Shown here one piece after another: positions 26,522 to 34,100 of a stretch of DNA of 64,000 bases. Each line of letters opens with the position of its first letter. Within the stretch, counting starts at the first letter, position 1. Under the pieces are notes generated by a model that was not told where the DNA came from, searched no databases, and worked only from the letters and a program-made list of their open reading frames with translations. This stretch comes from Lacihabitans sp. CCS-44 (GTDB taxonomy: Bacteria > Bacteroidota > Bacteroidia > Cytophagales > Spirosomataceae), in NCBI RefSeq assembly GCF_024343735.1, contig NZ_RJUE01000063.1, forward strand, positions 62,001 to 126,000, given 5' to 3'. The position numbers were made by a program, and so were the translations under genes.

Positions 26522-28114
26522 ATGTTAAAAAATAAATTAAATATAGTTTTATTGTCATTGCTGATGGTGTTCAGCATGAGTTGCGAAAAAACTTTCGAAG
26601 AGTTGGAGGTAAATCGTAATAGCCCAGTAAGTGTTCCTGCTTCCTTAGTTTTGCAAGGAATAGAAGCTGATATGTATAACAATACAGGTCGTCCGTTTAG
26701 TGCCGAAATGCGTTGGAATCAGTTCTATTTGTCAAACTACAACTACTACGCTACCAATGAGTACACTTGGACAGCCGCTCCAGATCATTTTATGACCTTG
26801 AAAAATGTGGTAAAAATGGAAGAAGAGGCCATTAAGTTGGGAGCAGATGCTGTAAATCCTTATACTGCCGCAGGTAAGTTTTTCAGAGCGTTCTTCTATG
26901 ATCAAATGTCGAAAAGGGTAGGGGATTTGCCTATGAGCGAGTCCCTTAAAGGTATTGAAAATTTGAATCCAAAGTATGATACCCAAAAACAAGTGTATGT
27001 GCAGATTCTGAAGTTGTTGGAAGATTCAAATGCGGAGTTTGCAACCCTTATCGCCAAAGGAAACCAAACACTTACAGGTGATTTTTATTACGGCGGAGAT
27101 TTGAAAAAATGGCAAAAAGCGGTAAATGCTTTTCAATTGAGAGTATTGGTGAGTTTGAGTAAAAAAGATGCAGATGCCGACTTAGGCGTTAAAGCCAAAT
27201 TTGCCGCTATCGTATCTAATCCTACCAAATATCCTTTGTTTGCTTCTAATTCGGAAAGTCTTCAGTTTGTATCTAATCTGTATAATAAGTATCCTTCAAA
27301 CCCAGATAATTTTGGATTCGATGCTACTCGTCAAAACATGTCTAAAGCTTATGTGGAGCGTTTGACAGAGCGAAATGACCCACGTGTAATGGTCACTTGT
27401 GAGCCAGCAGGTGGGGCTTTGAAGGCTGGTAAATTGGCTTCAGATTTCAGTGCCTATGCAGGTGCGGAGGCAGGCGAAGACTTGGCCGACATGAGCTCTA
27501 AGGCGGGTGTTAACAATGGTTCGGACTTCGCTCCGGGTGTTTATTCTTTCCAAAACCGTAAACGTTATTACTCTAACTACGTTGGAGAAAATACCTTTAT
27601 CGTGGGATATCCTGAAATGTGTTTCAACATTGCCGAAGGCGTAAACAGAGGTTGGGCCACTGCCGATGCCGAAAAATGGTATAACCAAGGCGTATCAGCT
27701 TCCATGGATTTTTACGGTATCAAAGACGGAGCCAATACCATGACGTATTCAAAAACCGGTAGCAGAGATGCCGCAGATGCCAGAACTTTCAATATCGATT
27801 TTAAAATGGCAGATTATGTTGGTCAAGCCAATGTCAAATACGAAGCTGGTGTAGCGGGATTAGAGAAAATCTTAACTCAGAAATATTTGGCGTTTTTTAT
27901 GAATTCAGGAATGGAGGCGTATTTCAACTGGAGACGTACTGGTTTTCCTAAGTTTTATCAAGGTGTAGGAAATGGAAATTCAAACAGAATAGCTGTTCGT
28001 TGGCAATATCCATTGTCTGAAAGGACGACCAACGCTATCAATTACAAGGCGGCTTTAGCCAGCCAATTTAGTGGTAAAGACGACATCAATGATATGGTTT
28101 GGATGTTGAAATAA
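26522..28114 (+). CDS. SusD/RagB-type ligand-binding outer-membrane lipoprotein
   Basis: Surface lipoprotein that caps the SusC barrel and binds the ligand. Lipoprotein signal peptide with lipobox FSMSC, lipidated Cys 21. The mature part has the SusD-like_2 wording (VNPYTAAGKFFRAFFYDQMS, then RVGDLPMSESLKG, a TPR-like helical face, and the late FFMNSGMEAYFNWRRTGFP). I use ATG 26522 (MLKNKLNIVL) because an upstream in-frame ATG at 26471 overlaps the susC end and would put 17 basic residues before the signal peptide. 530 residues. The ligand is unknown; phosphorus enzymes follow downstream. Confidence 0.92.
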   Translation: MLKNKLNIVLLSLLMVFSMSCEKTFEELEVNRNSPVSVPASLVLQGIEADMYNNTGRPFSAEMRWNQFYLSNYNYYATNEYTWTAAPDHFMTLKNVVKMEEEAIKLGADAVNPYTAAGKFFRAFFYDQMSKRVGDLPMSESLKGIENLNPKYDTQKQVYVQILKLLEDSNAEFATLIAKGNQTLTGDFYYGGDLKKWQKAVNAFQLRVLVSLSKKDADADLGVKAKFAAIVSNPTKYPLFASNSESLQFVSNLYNKYPSNPDNFGFDATRQNMSKAYVERLTERNDPRVMVTCEPAGGALKAGKLASDFSAYAGAEAGEDLADMSSKAGVNNGSDFAPGVYSFQNRKRYYSNYVGENTFIVGYPEMCFNIAEGVNRGWATADAEKWYNQGVSASMDFYGIKDGANTMTYSKTGSRDAADARTFNIDFKMADYVGQANVKYEAGVAGLEKILTQKYLAFFMNSGMEAYFNWRRTGFPKFYQGVGNGNSNRIAVRWQYPLSERTTNAINYKAALASQFSGKDDINDMVWMLK

Positions 28115-28160
28115 GAACTTGTCGTAGAGTTAAGTTTATAAAGTTAAAAATGAATACAGA

Positions 28161-28191
28161 AAGAAAACGGGGCATTTGCTCCGTTTTTCTT
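28161..28191 (+). terminator. Rho-independent terminator of the SusC/SusD operon
   Basis: AACGGGGC and GCTCCGTT form an 8-bp stem with one wobble (28166-28173, 28178-28185) and flanking A/T pairs, followed by a T-rich run to 28191. It lies 47 bases past the susD stop. Confidence 0.7.
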
Positions 28192-28209
28192 ATTAAATAT
28201 TATTAGTGT

Positions 28210-28362
28210 CTGACTAAATATTTAAAATTAAAGGTCTAAAATATAAATAACTGATACCCCGAAGGGGTGATATGATTATAATAAAAATGACCCCCTTTGA
28301 ATTAGAAACCCTGAAAGGGTTTAATCTACAAATAGATATATTGATTTACTTTATTTAGTCGG
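28210..28362. repeat. MITE/REP-like element, copy 1, with terminal inverted repeats
   Basis: CTGACTAAATA at 28210-28220 and TATTTAGTCGG at 28352-28362 are inverted copies (10 of 11 bases). Inside are two hairpins, ACCCC-GAA-GGGGT near 28256-28268 and AAACCCTGAAAGGGTTT near 28307-28323. A second, shorter copy with the same internal hairpins and right end lies at 44680-44801. No coding capacity. Confidence 0.65.
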
Positions 28363-28386
28363 AAACCAATAATTAAATATCAACAC

Positions 28387-28965
28387 ATGAAAAAATCTAA
28401 CAAAGCTATTATTTCAGAAATCAAATATTTGTTTTTCAAAAATGGTGGAGATGAATATTTTGGTGAAAAAGTGAGCCAATTTGAGCATGCAGCTCAAAGT
28501 TTGATGTTGGCCATAAGTGAGGAGGAATCCATAGAAATGCAGGTGGCGGCGTTTCTTCATGATATCGGTCATTTGTTAGATACTGAGGAAGAAAATGCCA
28601 TGGAAGTTTATGGAAGAAAAGACCACGAAGCTGCTGCCAAAGTTTGGTTGAAGGAGCGAGGCTTTTCCGAAAAAATCCAGACCGTTGTAGAAAACCATGT
28701 TCCAGCCAAGCGATACCTTTGCTATAAAAATCCAAGTTATTACCAAGACCTCTCCGAGGCAAGCAAAAAGACGCTTGCTTTTCAGGGAGGTATTATGAAA
28801 AAAACTGAAGCTGAAGAATTTGAAGGTCAATCTTATTTTGAAGAAAGTATAAAACTCAGACATTGGGACGATAAAGCTAAAATCGCTAATATTGAAGTGC
28901 CAAGTCTGGAGGATTGCTTGGAGATCGTCACCAAGTATTTAGAAAGAAAAAGAGTTGAACTTTAA
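28387..28965 (+). CDS. PhnZ/TmpB-family HD-domain mixed-valence diiron oxygenase
   Basis: HD-fold protein of the phosphonate-degradation HDIG family. PhnZ cleaves the C-P bond of (R)-1-hydroxy-2-aminoethylphosphonate to glycine and phosphate using a diiron centre and O2; TmpB does the same with a trimethylammonio analogue. From memory of the PhnZ numbering, the key positions occur here at the same residue numbers: Tyr24 and Glu27 (EYFGE), His34, His58-Asp59, His62, His80, His104, Lys108, Ser126, Arg158 and Asp161. The stretches PAKRYLCYKNPSYY, LAFQGGIM and LRHWDDKAK are hallmarks. 192 residues matches the family. The usual Fe/2-oxoglutarate partner (PhnY/TmpA) is absent from the window. The gene begins 24 bases after the repeat element and 272 bases after susD. 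Confidence 0.85.
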   Translation: MKKSNKAIISEIKYLFFKNGGDEYFGEKVSQFEHAAQSLMLAISEEESIEMQVAAFLHDIGHLLDTEEENAMEVYGRKDHEAAAKVWLKERGFSEKIQTVVENHVPAKRYLCYKNPSYYQDLSEASKKTLAFQGGIMKKTEAEEFEGQSYFEESIKLRHWDDKAKIANIEVPSLEDCLEIVTKYLERKRVEL

Positions 28966-29081
28966 ACAAAATAGAATATTCAATCTATCATAAATGAAAC
29001 ATCCACGAAAAGTTTTTAGACAGACAATGGAATGATTATTTCTTTGCGTCTCTGCGACTTTGCGTGAAAATATAAACATAA

Positions 29082-30515
29082 ATGAAAAACTTTAAAATCT
29101 TATTTTTGGCCTTTTTGTTCATCATAAATGGAAATTTATTTGCACAAAAAGATGACAGTTTTATCGTAAGGCCTTACTTGCAAATCGGGCCAAATCCCAA
29201 TAGTCAATCCATAGAAATATTATGGCAAACTGCCCAAGTAGATGCCCAATGGAGCTTGGAATACAAAACAGCTGAAAATGGAACTTGGACGAAAGCAAAC
29301 CCACCATTGATGTCTGAAATAAAAGCCAAAGGAATAAATCCAAGATATTTATTTACTGTTACTTTAAATAATCTACAACCAGGTCAGGAGTTTTTCTACA
29401 AAGTAATGAGAAACGGCAGCGATCAATTTGCCTCAAAAGGTAAAACTTTAAAAGCCGCTGACCAAGCCTATAAATTTATAGCATTTGGCGATATCGGTGC
29501 CAATACCCGTGAGCAAAAAGATATTGCGATGCAAGCATTCAAAACCAATCCAGATTTTGTGGCGGTTACGGGTGATATAGTTTACAATAGGGGATTAATT
29601 ACTGAGTATGATTCAAAGTTTTGGCCGATTTATAATGCTGAAAAAGCAGACACCAATGGTGTGCCGATGATGAGTTATATTCCTTTTGTTGCTGCTCCTG
29701 GAAACCACGACATAGAAACCCGAAACTTAGATAGTTACCCTGAAGCTTTGGCCTATTATATGTTTTGGAGCCAACCTCTAAATGGCCCACAAAAACCAGA
29801 AGGAAGTGTACTTGTGCCTCATCTTATAGCCAATGACGAAAATCGGGCTTCTTTTTTGAAAAGTGCAGGAAGCAAATACCCCGCTATGGCCAACTTTTCT
29901 TTTGATTATGGCAATGCCCACTGGACGATTCTCGACTCCAATCCTTATGTCGACTGGACCAACAAAGAAATTCTCGATTGGGTAGAAAAAGACTTGGCGG
30001 CGGCCAAAAACGCCACTTGGCATTTTGTAATGTTTCACCATCCGGGTTTCAATTCATCAAGAGCACATTACGAACAACAGCACATGCGTTTGCTATCACC
30101 CATTTTTGAGAAAGGTGGCGTAGATGTCGTTTTCAACGGCCATGTACATAATTATCAACGTTCGTTTCCGCTTACCTTCAAGCCAGATGACAACGGAGAC
30201 ATAGTTGCCTCTGAGGACTTGAAACGTGTTCGTGGCAGAATAGTAAGTGGCAAATGGACTTTGGATAAAAAATTTGATGGCAAAAAAATAAAGTCTCCTC
30301 AGGGTGTTATTTATATAGTTTCTGGTGCTGGCGGAAATGATTTGTATAACGTAGACCAAACAACCGATACCGACAATTGGATGAAGTTCACGAGCAAGTT
30401 TGTTTCGGATGTTCATTCCTTTACCTTGGCGGAGGTAAACGGCAAAACGCTAGAAATAAAGCAAATAACCGCAACAGGGAAGGTTTTAGATAAGTTTGTG
30501 ATAGAAAAAAAGTAG
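29082..30515 (+). CDS. Exported purple-acid-phosphatase-like metallophosphoesterase
   Basis: Secreted phosphatase or phosphodiesterase. Signal peptide about 1-21 (ending LFA before Gln). Residues 27-125 form a fibronectin-III-like PAP N-domain (IVRPYLQIGPNPNSQSIEIL). The catalytic domain shows the five PAP blocks: FGDIG, GDIVYNRG (with the Tyr ligand that defines purple acid phosphatases), GNHDIE, MFHHPG and GHVHNYQR. 477 residues. It follows the PhnZ-like gene by 116 bases in the same direction and ends at a good terminator, so it may share that transcript. A role in releasing phosphate from organophosphorus compounds outside the cell is inferred from family and context. Confidence 0.85.
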   Translation: MKNFKILFLAFLFIINGNLFAQKDDSFIVRPYLQIGPNPNSQSIEILWQTAQVDAQWSLEYKTAENGTWTKANPPLMSEIKAKGINPRYLFTVTLNNLQPGQEFFYKVMRNGSDQFASKGKTLKAADQAYKFIAFGDIGANTREQKDIAMQAFKTNPDFVAVTGDIVYNRGLITEYDSKFWPIYNAEKADTNGVPMMSYIPFVAAPGNHDIETRNLDSYPEALAYYMFWSQPLNGPQKPEGSVLVPHLIANDENRASFLKSAGSKYPAMANFSFDYGNAHWTILDSNPYVDWTNKEILDWVEKDLAAAKNATWHFVMFHHPGFNSSRAHYEQQHMRLLSPIFEKGGVDVVFNGHVHNYQRSFPLTFKPDDNGDIVASEDLKRVRGRIVSGKWTLDKKFDGKKIKSPQGVIYIVSGAGGNDLYNVDQTTDTDNWMKFTSKFVSDVHSFTLAEVNGKTLEIKQITATGKVLDKFVIEKK

Positions 30516-30542
30516 ATTGAGCCTCAAAGAAATCTTGGTAAA

Positions 30543-30566
30543 GCATGCTTGAATTAACAAGCATGC
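30543..30566. repeat. Perfect inverted repeat GCATGCTTG/CAAGCATGC
   Basis: A 9-bp perfect inverted repeat with a 6-base loop, 27 bases past the metallophosphoesterase stop. It has no T run of its own and stands just before a true terminator, so it may be a 3-prime stabilising hairpin. Confidence 0.5.
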
Positions 30567-30587
30567 CTAAACTTGATTGTTTTAGAA

Positions 30588-30621
30588 ATGTCATTTGCTT
30601 ACAAAAATGACATGTTTTTTT
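30588..30621 (+). terminator. Rho-independent terminator after the metallophosphoesterase
   Basis: ATGTCATTT (30588-30596) pairs with AAATGACAT (30605-30613) and is followed by G and seven T on the plus strand. Confidence 0.8.
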
Positions 30622-31015
30622 AAACTTTACTTTTTTTATCTAAATACAACTTTCCTCCCAGCCAAGCACTCGGGAGGGAAATCACGATGATAGCAATGTT
30701 GTACCATGGCAAAGCTTGATCCCACATGGCCGCCGCACCTGCAATACTCAATACTGTACCTATAATGCCTATTATAATTACATGTTTCATCGGCTTGTTT
30801 GGAGCCAATTTTGCGGTCAAATAGCACCCCATAACATTAAAAACGAAACGATAAATAACTACCAATGCTACTATTAAGGTAGAATTTTGTTTGAAGTTTT
30901 GCATCGACATTATACCCAACGAATTCAGTAAAAAGTCTGTACCCAACGACAAAACGGCTCCCAAAACAAATCCAGCAAGAATTGCCAAAGTGCTTTTCAA
31001 AATTGAGTTTTTCAT
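30620..31015 (-). CDS. Four-helix integral membrane protein of unknown function
   Basis: A 131-residue protein with four hydrophobic segments (about 7-27, 44-64, 77-97, 102-122) and a short basic C-terminus (LDKKSKV). No motif recognised. Its ATG overlaps the stop of the SRPBCC gene by four bases (ATGA), so translation is coupled and it is the last gene of the ArsR-SRPBCC operon. Such small membrane proteins commonly accompany this pair in Bacteroidota, but their role is unknown. Confidence 0.7.
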   Translation of the reverse strand: MKNSILKSTLAILAGFVLGAVLSLGTDFLLNSLGIMSMQNFKQNSTLIVALVVIYRFVFNVMGCYLTAKLAPNKPMKHVIIIGIIGTVLSIAGAAAMWDQALPWYNIAIIVISLPSAWLGGKLYLDKKSKV

Positions 31016-31503
31016 ATTTTGTTTTCTTTAAATAATACCACCAATTGCTCTATACACATCGATATGCCTTGTTCAAAGCCCATTTCTACCAATTGTAGCA
31101 CTTCTGCTTCGGTCTGATAGCTGATTTTGAACTCCACCAAAGTCCCGTTTGATGTTTCAGTAAAAACAGTTTTACCTCTCGAAACCGGTAAGTCGGTGTT
31201 GACAACTCCGTTTTCGTCACAGAAACTATCCTCTAACTCAAAAAACTTCTGAGGTTCAATGGCCGTATAATTCATTCTTCCATAACTTTTCTCGTTTTCA
31301 GGACTCACCATGGCATACAACCAATATCCACCCACGACAAAATTCATGGTTTTGGTTTCAGCTCGCCAAGGCGATGGTCCCCACCAAAGGTCAAGCAGTT
31401 GACTTTCGGTGTAGGCTCGCCAAACTTTTTCTAAGAGAGCATTAAATTCTCGCGAAACCAAGATTGATTTTTCTTTGAGGTTTTTTACTACGTTTGTTTT
31501 CAT
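31012..31503 (-). CDS. SRPBCC/AHSA1-domain protein
   Basis: Cytoplasmic START-like ligand-binding fold of the AHSA1 type. Visible: the opening VSREFNALLEKVWRAYTE, the conserved LLDLWWGPSPWRAET segment, then GGYWLYAMVSPE, and a long C-terminal helix beginning about residue 133. 163 residues. These proteins bind hydrophobic ligands and are often encoded next to an ArsR repressor, as here. The exact ligand is unknown. It starts 6 bases after the ArsR stop. Confidence 0.85.
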   Translation of the reverse strand: MKTNVVKNLKEKSILVSREFNALLEKVWRAYTESQLLDLWWGPSPWRAETKTMNFVVGGYWLYAMVSPENEKSYGRMNYTAIEPQKFFELEDSFCDENGVVNTDLPVSRGKTVFTETSNGTLVEFKISYQTEAEVLQLVEMGFEQGISMCIEQLVVLFKENKI

Positions 31504-31509
31504 ATTGTT

Positions 31510-31821
31510 TTATTTTAGGGTGTTCAATACCTTTTCTAATTGGTCAAATTTGGTTTCCCACATTTGTCTGTAGGGTTCTATAAAATCTGCCACCTCTTTC
31601 ATTTTTTCTATTTGCAAATGATAGAATATCTCTCGGCCATGGTGTTGCTGTTTCACGATTTCACATTCGGTAAGTACTCTCAAATGCTTGGAGACCGCCT
31701 GACGACTGATTTCAAAATGCTCCGCCATAGCGTTTGGCGTTAAAGCACCCAAGGCAACAAGGCCTATGATGGCTCTACGGGTAGGGTCAGCGATTGCCTG
31801 AAAAACATCTCTTCTCATCAT
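31510..31821 (-). CDS. ArsR-family winged-helix transcriptional regulator
   Basis: 103 residues with an ArsR/SmtB winged helix: [20 protein letters not shown], recognition helix [16 protein letters not shown], and the wing [12 protein letters not shown]. None of the metal-binding Cys pairs of classic ArsR (CVC box) is present, so it is of the metal-independent type often found with SRPBCC proteins. It heads the three-gene operon and probably represses it. Confidence 0.88.
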   Translation of the reverse strand: MMRRDVFQAIADPTRRAIIGLVALGALTPNAMAEHFEISRQAVSKHLRVLTECEIVKQQHHGREIFYHLQIEKMKEVADFIEPYRQMWETKFDQLEKVLNTLK

Positions 31822-31849
31822 AGAATATATTTACGAAACCATTTGGTTG

Positions 31850-31878
31850 CAAATATAGGCATATTATTAATTTCCCAA
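31850..31878 (-). promoter_or_regulatory. Promoter of the ArsR operon (TTG-N18-TATATTTG)
   Basis: On the minus strand TTG at 31878-31876, 18 bases, then TATATTTG at 31857-31850. Full match; leader about 22 bases. TTTGCAACCAAATGG overlapping the start site is a weak palindrome that might be an ArsR operator. Confidence 0.65.
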
Positions 31879-31922
31879 AATATTTTGGAAAATTTTTATG
31901 AAATCAGAAAGGAATGGAAAAA

Positions 31923-33014
31923 CTAAATTTGTAGAATTTTTTCTGAATTGGAAGCAACATTGTTTAATCCCAATTCTCTCATAAAGATGCTTTCTGATTG
32001 ATTTATCCAATCTTGATGGTTGCGAATTGTGTCTTGTTTTAGATATTCCATGAATAGGTTTACATCAATTCGTGGAGCATAAATTCCGGCTCCTGCACGT
32101 TCGGCATCGTGGGCATTGCAGAGTTGTTCGTAGTGTTTTTTTATGGGAACCATCAAGGCGGGTTTACCCAAATACATGGCCTCGCAGATAGATTCAAAGC
32201 CAGCGGTACTGATAATTCCGCTACATTTGGTCATTTTTTGAATGAAAACTGAAGATGAAATCGGATTGATATGGACGTTTCCTGGAACTTCGTTTATCAC
32301 TTTATCCACAAAAACTTCAAATTGCACCTTTGAGTTTTCTTTGGCATATTCAAAAATTTCACTCACCAATTCGGCTTGGGTAAGATATACCAATATATAA
32401 CCATGGTTTTCTGTAGAATAATATACCAGTTCGTTTCTTAACAGCGGTGGCACTGTTATAATACCTTTGTCGCTTGGAAATTCGCTAAAAGATAAAGCCA
32501 GTAATTTATCAGCTCCCAGAGCTGTAATTCTAGTATTAAAATTTACGATTTGTTTATCAAACCAATGATTTTTAGGATGGTTGAAGTTTCTGTTTAAAAG
32601 CAAATATTGGTGACCAATACACATTACTTGGGCTTTGGGATTACAAAAAGCGGTGTATAATCCTCCCAAAAAATCATAGAAATTGATGATGATGTCTGGC
32701 TGATGTTGATCAATTATTCTTTTGATTTTACGGATGCTCGAAATGTATTTTCGGAGATTTGGCAAGGCATTTTTTACCGTTTTGGGCAAACTGAGGGCTT
32801 TTGTCTTGGGGTCATAAACCAAACTAGGACTTTGAAAAGTCTCCATTTTGAAATTCCCTTTTTCCTCCAATAGTACGGGAAGTTTTTTTGGATTTATAGT
32901 GCCCACAAGTGCAACAGCGACCTCATGACCATTGCTCATGAGCATTTCTGCCAATGAAATAGCCTGAGTTTGATGTCCCCTTCCTTCACCCTGAATAATA
33001 AATGCAAATTTCAT
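31923..33014 (-). CDS. MurG-like (GT-B) glycosyltransferase
   Basis: Two Rossmann-like halves of a GT-B enzyme. The N-terminus carries the glycine loop GEGRGHQTQAISLAEML, typical of GT28/MurG-like and Glyco_trans_1_3 proteins. The C-half has the nucleotide-sugar segment STAGFESICEAMYLGKP followed by MVPIKKHYEQLCNA. No signal peptide or clear membrane helix, so it is cytoplasmic or peripheral. 363 residues. It lies 97 bases downstream of the LpxH-like gene on the same strand, and envelope lipid glycosylation is a reasonable inference. Confidence 0.82.
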   Translation of the reverse strand: MKFAFIIQGEGRGHQTQAISLAEMLMSNGHEVAVALVGTINPKKLPVLLEEKGNFKMETFQSPSLVYDPKTKALSLPKTVKNALPNLRKYISSIRKIKRIIDQHQPDIIINFYDFLGGLYTAFCNPKAQVMCIGHQYLLLNRNFNHPKNHWFDKQIVNFNTRITALGADKLLALSFSEFPSDKGIITVPPLLRNELVYYSTENHGYILVYLTQAELVSEIFEYAKENSKVQFEVFVDKVINEVPGNVHINPISSSVFIQKMTKCSGIISTAGFESICEAMYLGKPALMVPIKKHYEQLCNAHDAERAGAGIYAPRIDVNLFMEYLKQDTIRNHQDWINQSESIFMRELGLNNVASNSEKILQI

Positions 33015-33111
33015 AAATGCTTTGGTTTAACCGCTAAGGCACTAATACGCAAGGGTTTATTCTTTGAATGCGTTTTAATAATTAGGGATGTTTGTTTACA
33101 AAATATTGGTT

Positions 33112-33921
33112 TTAAACTGCCTTTGGCCAATCTTCTAAAGTGATTTTTTCATTCTTAAGTGGGATTTCGATTTTGGGAACTGTGTAGAAATACACCAAAC
33201 TCCACTCATGGTTGTGGTCTTCAACAAGAGCAGAGAGTGATTCTACCCAATCGCCCGAATTCATATAGGTAATGCCATCAAATGTCTTAATGTCTGGTTT
33301 GTGAATATGCCCGCAGATGATTCCATCACAGTGTCTGGCTTTGGCCAATTCCGCCAATTTTTCTTCAAAGTCTGAAATAAAATTGACCGCCATTTTTACT
33401 TTTTGCTTGATAGATTGCGAAAGTGAAAAATAAGGCAAACCTCTAAAACTGCGGTATTGATTATAAAACTTGTTGATCCAAAGCAGAAAAGTATAACCAA
33501 TATCTCCCAAATAAGCCAGCCATTTCATGTGTGAAGTGATGGAATCGAATACATCGCCATGGGTTACAAAAAACTTCTTTTTGCCCGACCGCAACACATA
33601 ATCGCGTCTGATTTGAAAGTTTTTGCCGACCACCAAAGGCATCACCTGATCCAGAAAATCATCGTGATTACCACGAATATAAATCACTTTTGTATTGTCT
33701 TTTTCCATCATGCGGAGTACCACTCTCAGAAAACCCGTATGTTTTTTCCTCCAAGTACCGTATTTTTTCAACTGCCAACCATCGATGATATCGCCATTCA
33801 GAATCAGTTTTTCGCAAGAAAGTTGTTTCAAAAATGTAGTAGCATCTTCAGCTTTGGAGCCGCTTGAACCAAGATGAACGTCAGAAATTACGACAGTTTT
33901 ATATTTTTTTATTTCCTCCAA
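33112..33921 (-). CDS. LpxH-like UDP-2,3-diacylglucosamine pyrophosphatase family metallophosphoesterase
   Basis: Calcineurin-like phosphoesterase with all metal motifs in order: SDVHLG (about 14-19), NGDIIDGW (43-50), RGNHDD (about 79-84), THGDVFD (about 116-122), and CGHIHKP near 200. The wording is that of the LpxH-like branch found in Bacteroidota rather than classic LpxH. 269 residues, no signal peptide. The start is a TTG at 33921; GGAGG lies just inside it, and a -7 box TAGTTTTG at 33943-33950 supports a start here. It may act in lipid A or another envelope lipid pathway. Confidence 0.8.
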   Translation of the reverse strand: MEEIKKYKTVVISDVHLGSSGSKAEDATTFLKQLSCEKLILNGDIIDGWQLKKYGTWRKKHTGFLRVVLRMMEKDNTKVIYIRGNHDDFLDQVMPLVVGKNFQIRRDYVLRSGKKKFFVTHGDVFDSITSHMKWLAYLGDIGYTFLLWINKFYNQYRSFRGLPYFSLSQSIKQKVKMAVNFISDFEEKLAELAKARHCDGIICGHIHKPDIKTFDGITYMNSGDWVESLSALVEDHNHEWSLVYFYTVPKIEIPLKNEKITLEDWPKAV

Positions 33922-33942
33922 AACACGTAAAATTTAAATATT

Positions 33943-33950
33943 CAAAACTA
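33943..33950 (-). promoter_or_regulatory. -7 box (TAGTTTTG) of the LpxH-like gene
   Basis: Full consensus match on the minus strand about 21 bases before the TTG start at 33921. No -33 TTG at the normal distance. Confidence 0.45.
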
Positions 33951-34081
33951 CGCTTGTTTTGTTATTAAATAATAGTCATAATATTAGGAAATAGTTATTA
34001 ATCAGTGTTTTATGTGATTTCTTAATGAAAATAAAACAATTTCTTTACATTGAATACCCCTTATAAACCTACAGTTCATTT

Positions 34082-34089
34082 TAATTTTG
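34082..34089 (+). promoter_or_regulatory. -7 box (TAATTTTG) of the GH3-family gene
   Basis: Full consensus match. A start near 34095 lies after the ATG at 34050 and just before the ATG at 34101, so it decides the start codon. Confidence 0.5.
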
Positions 34090-34100
34090 CGAATGCTAAA

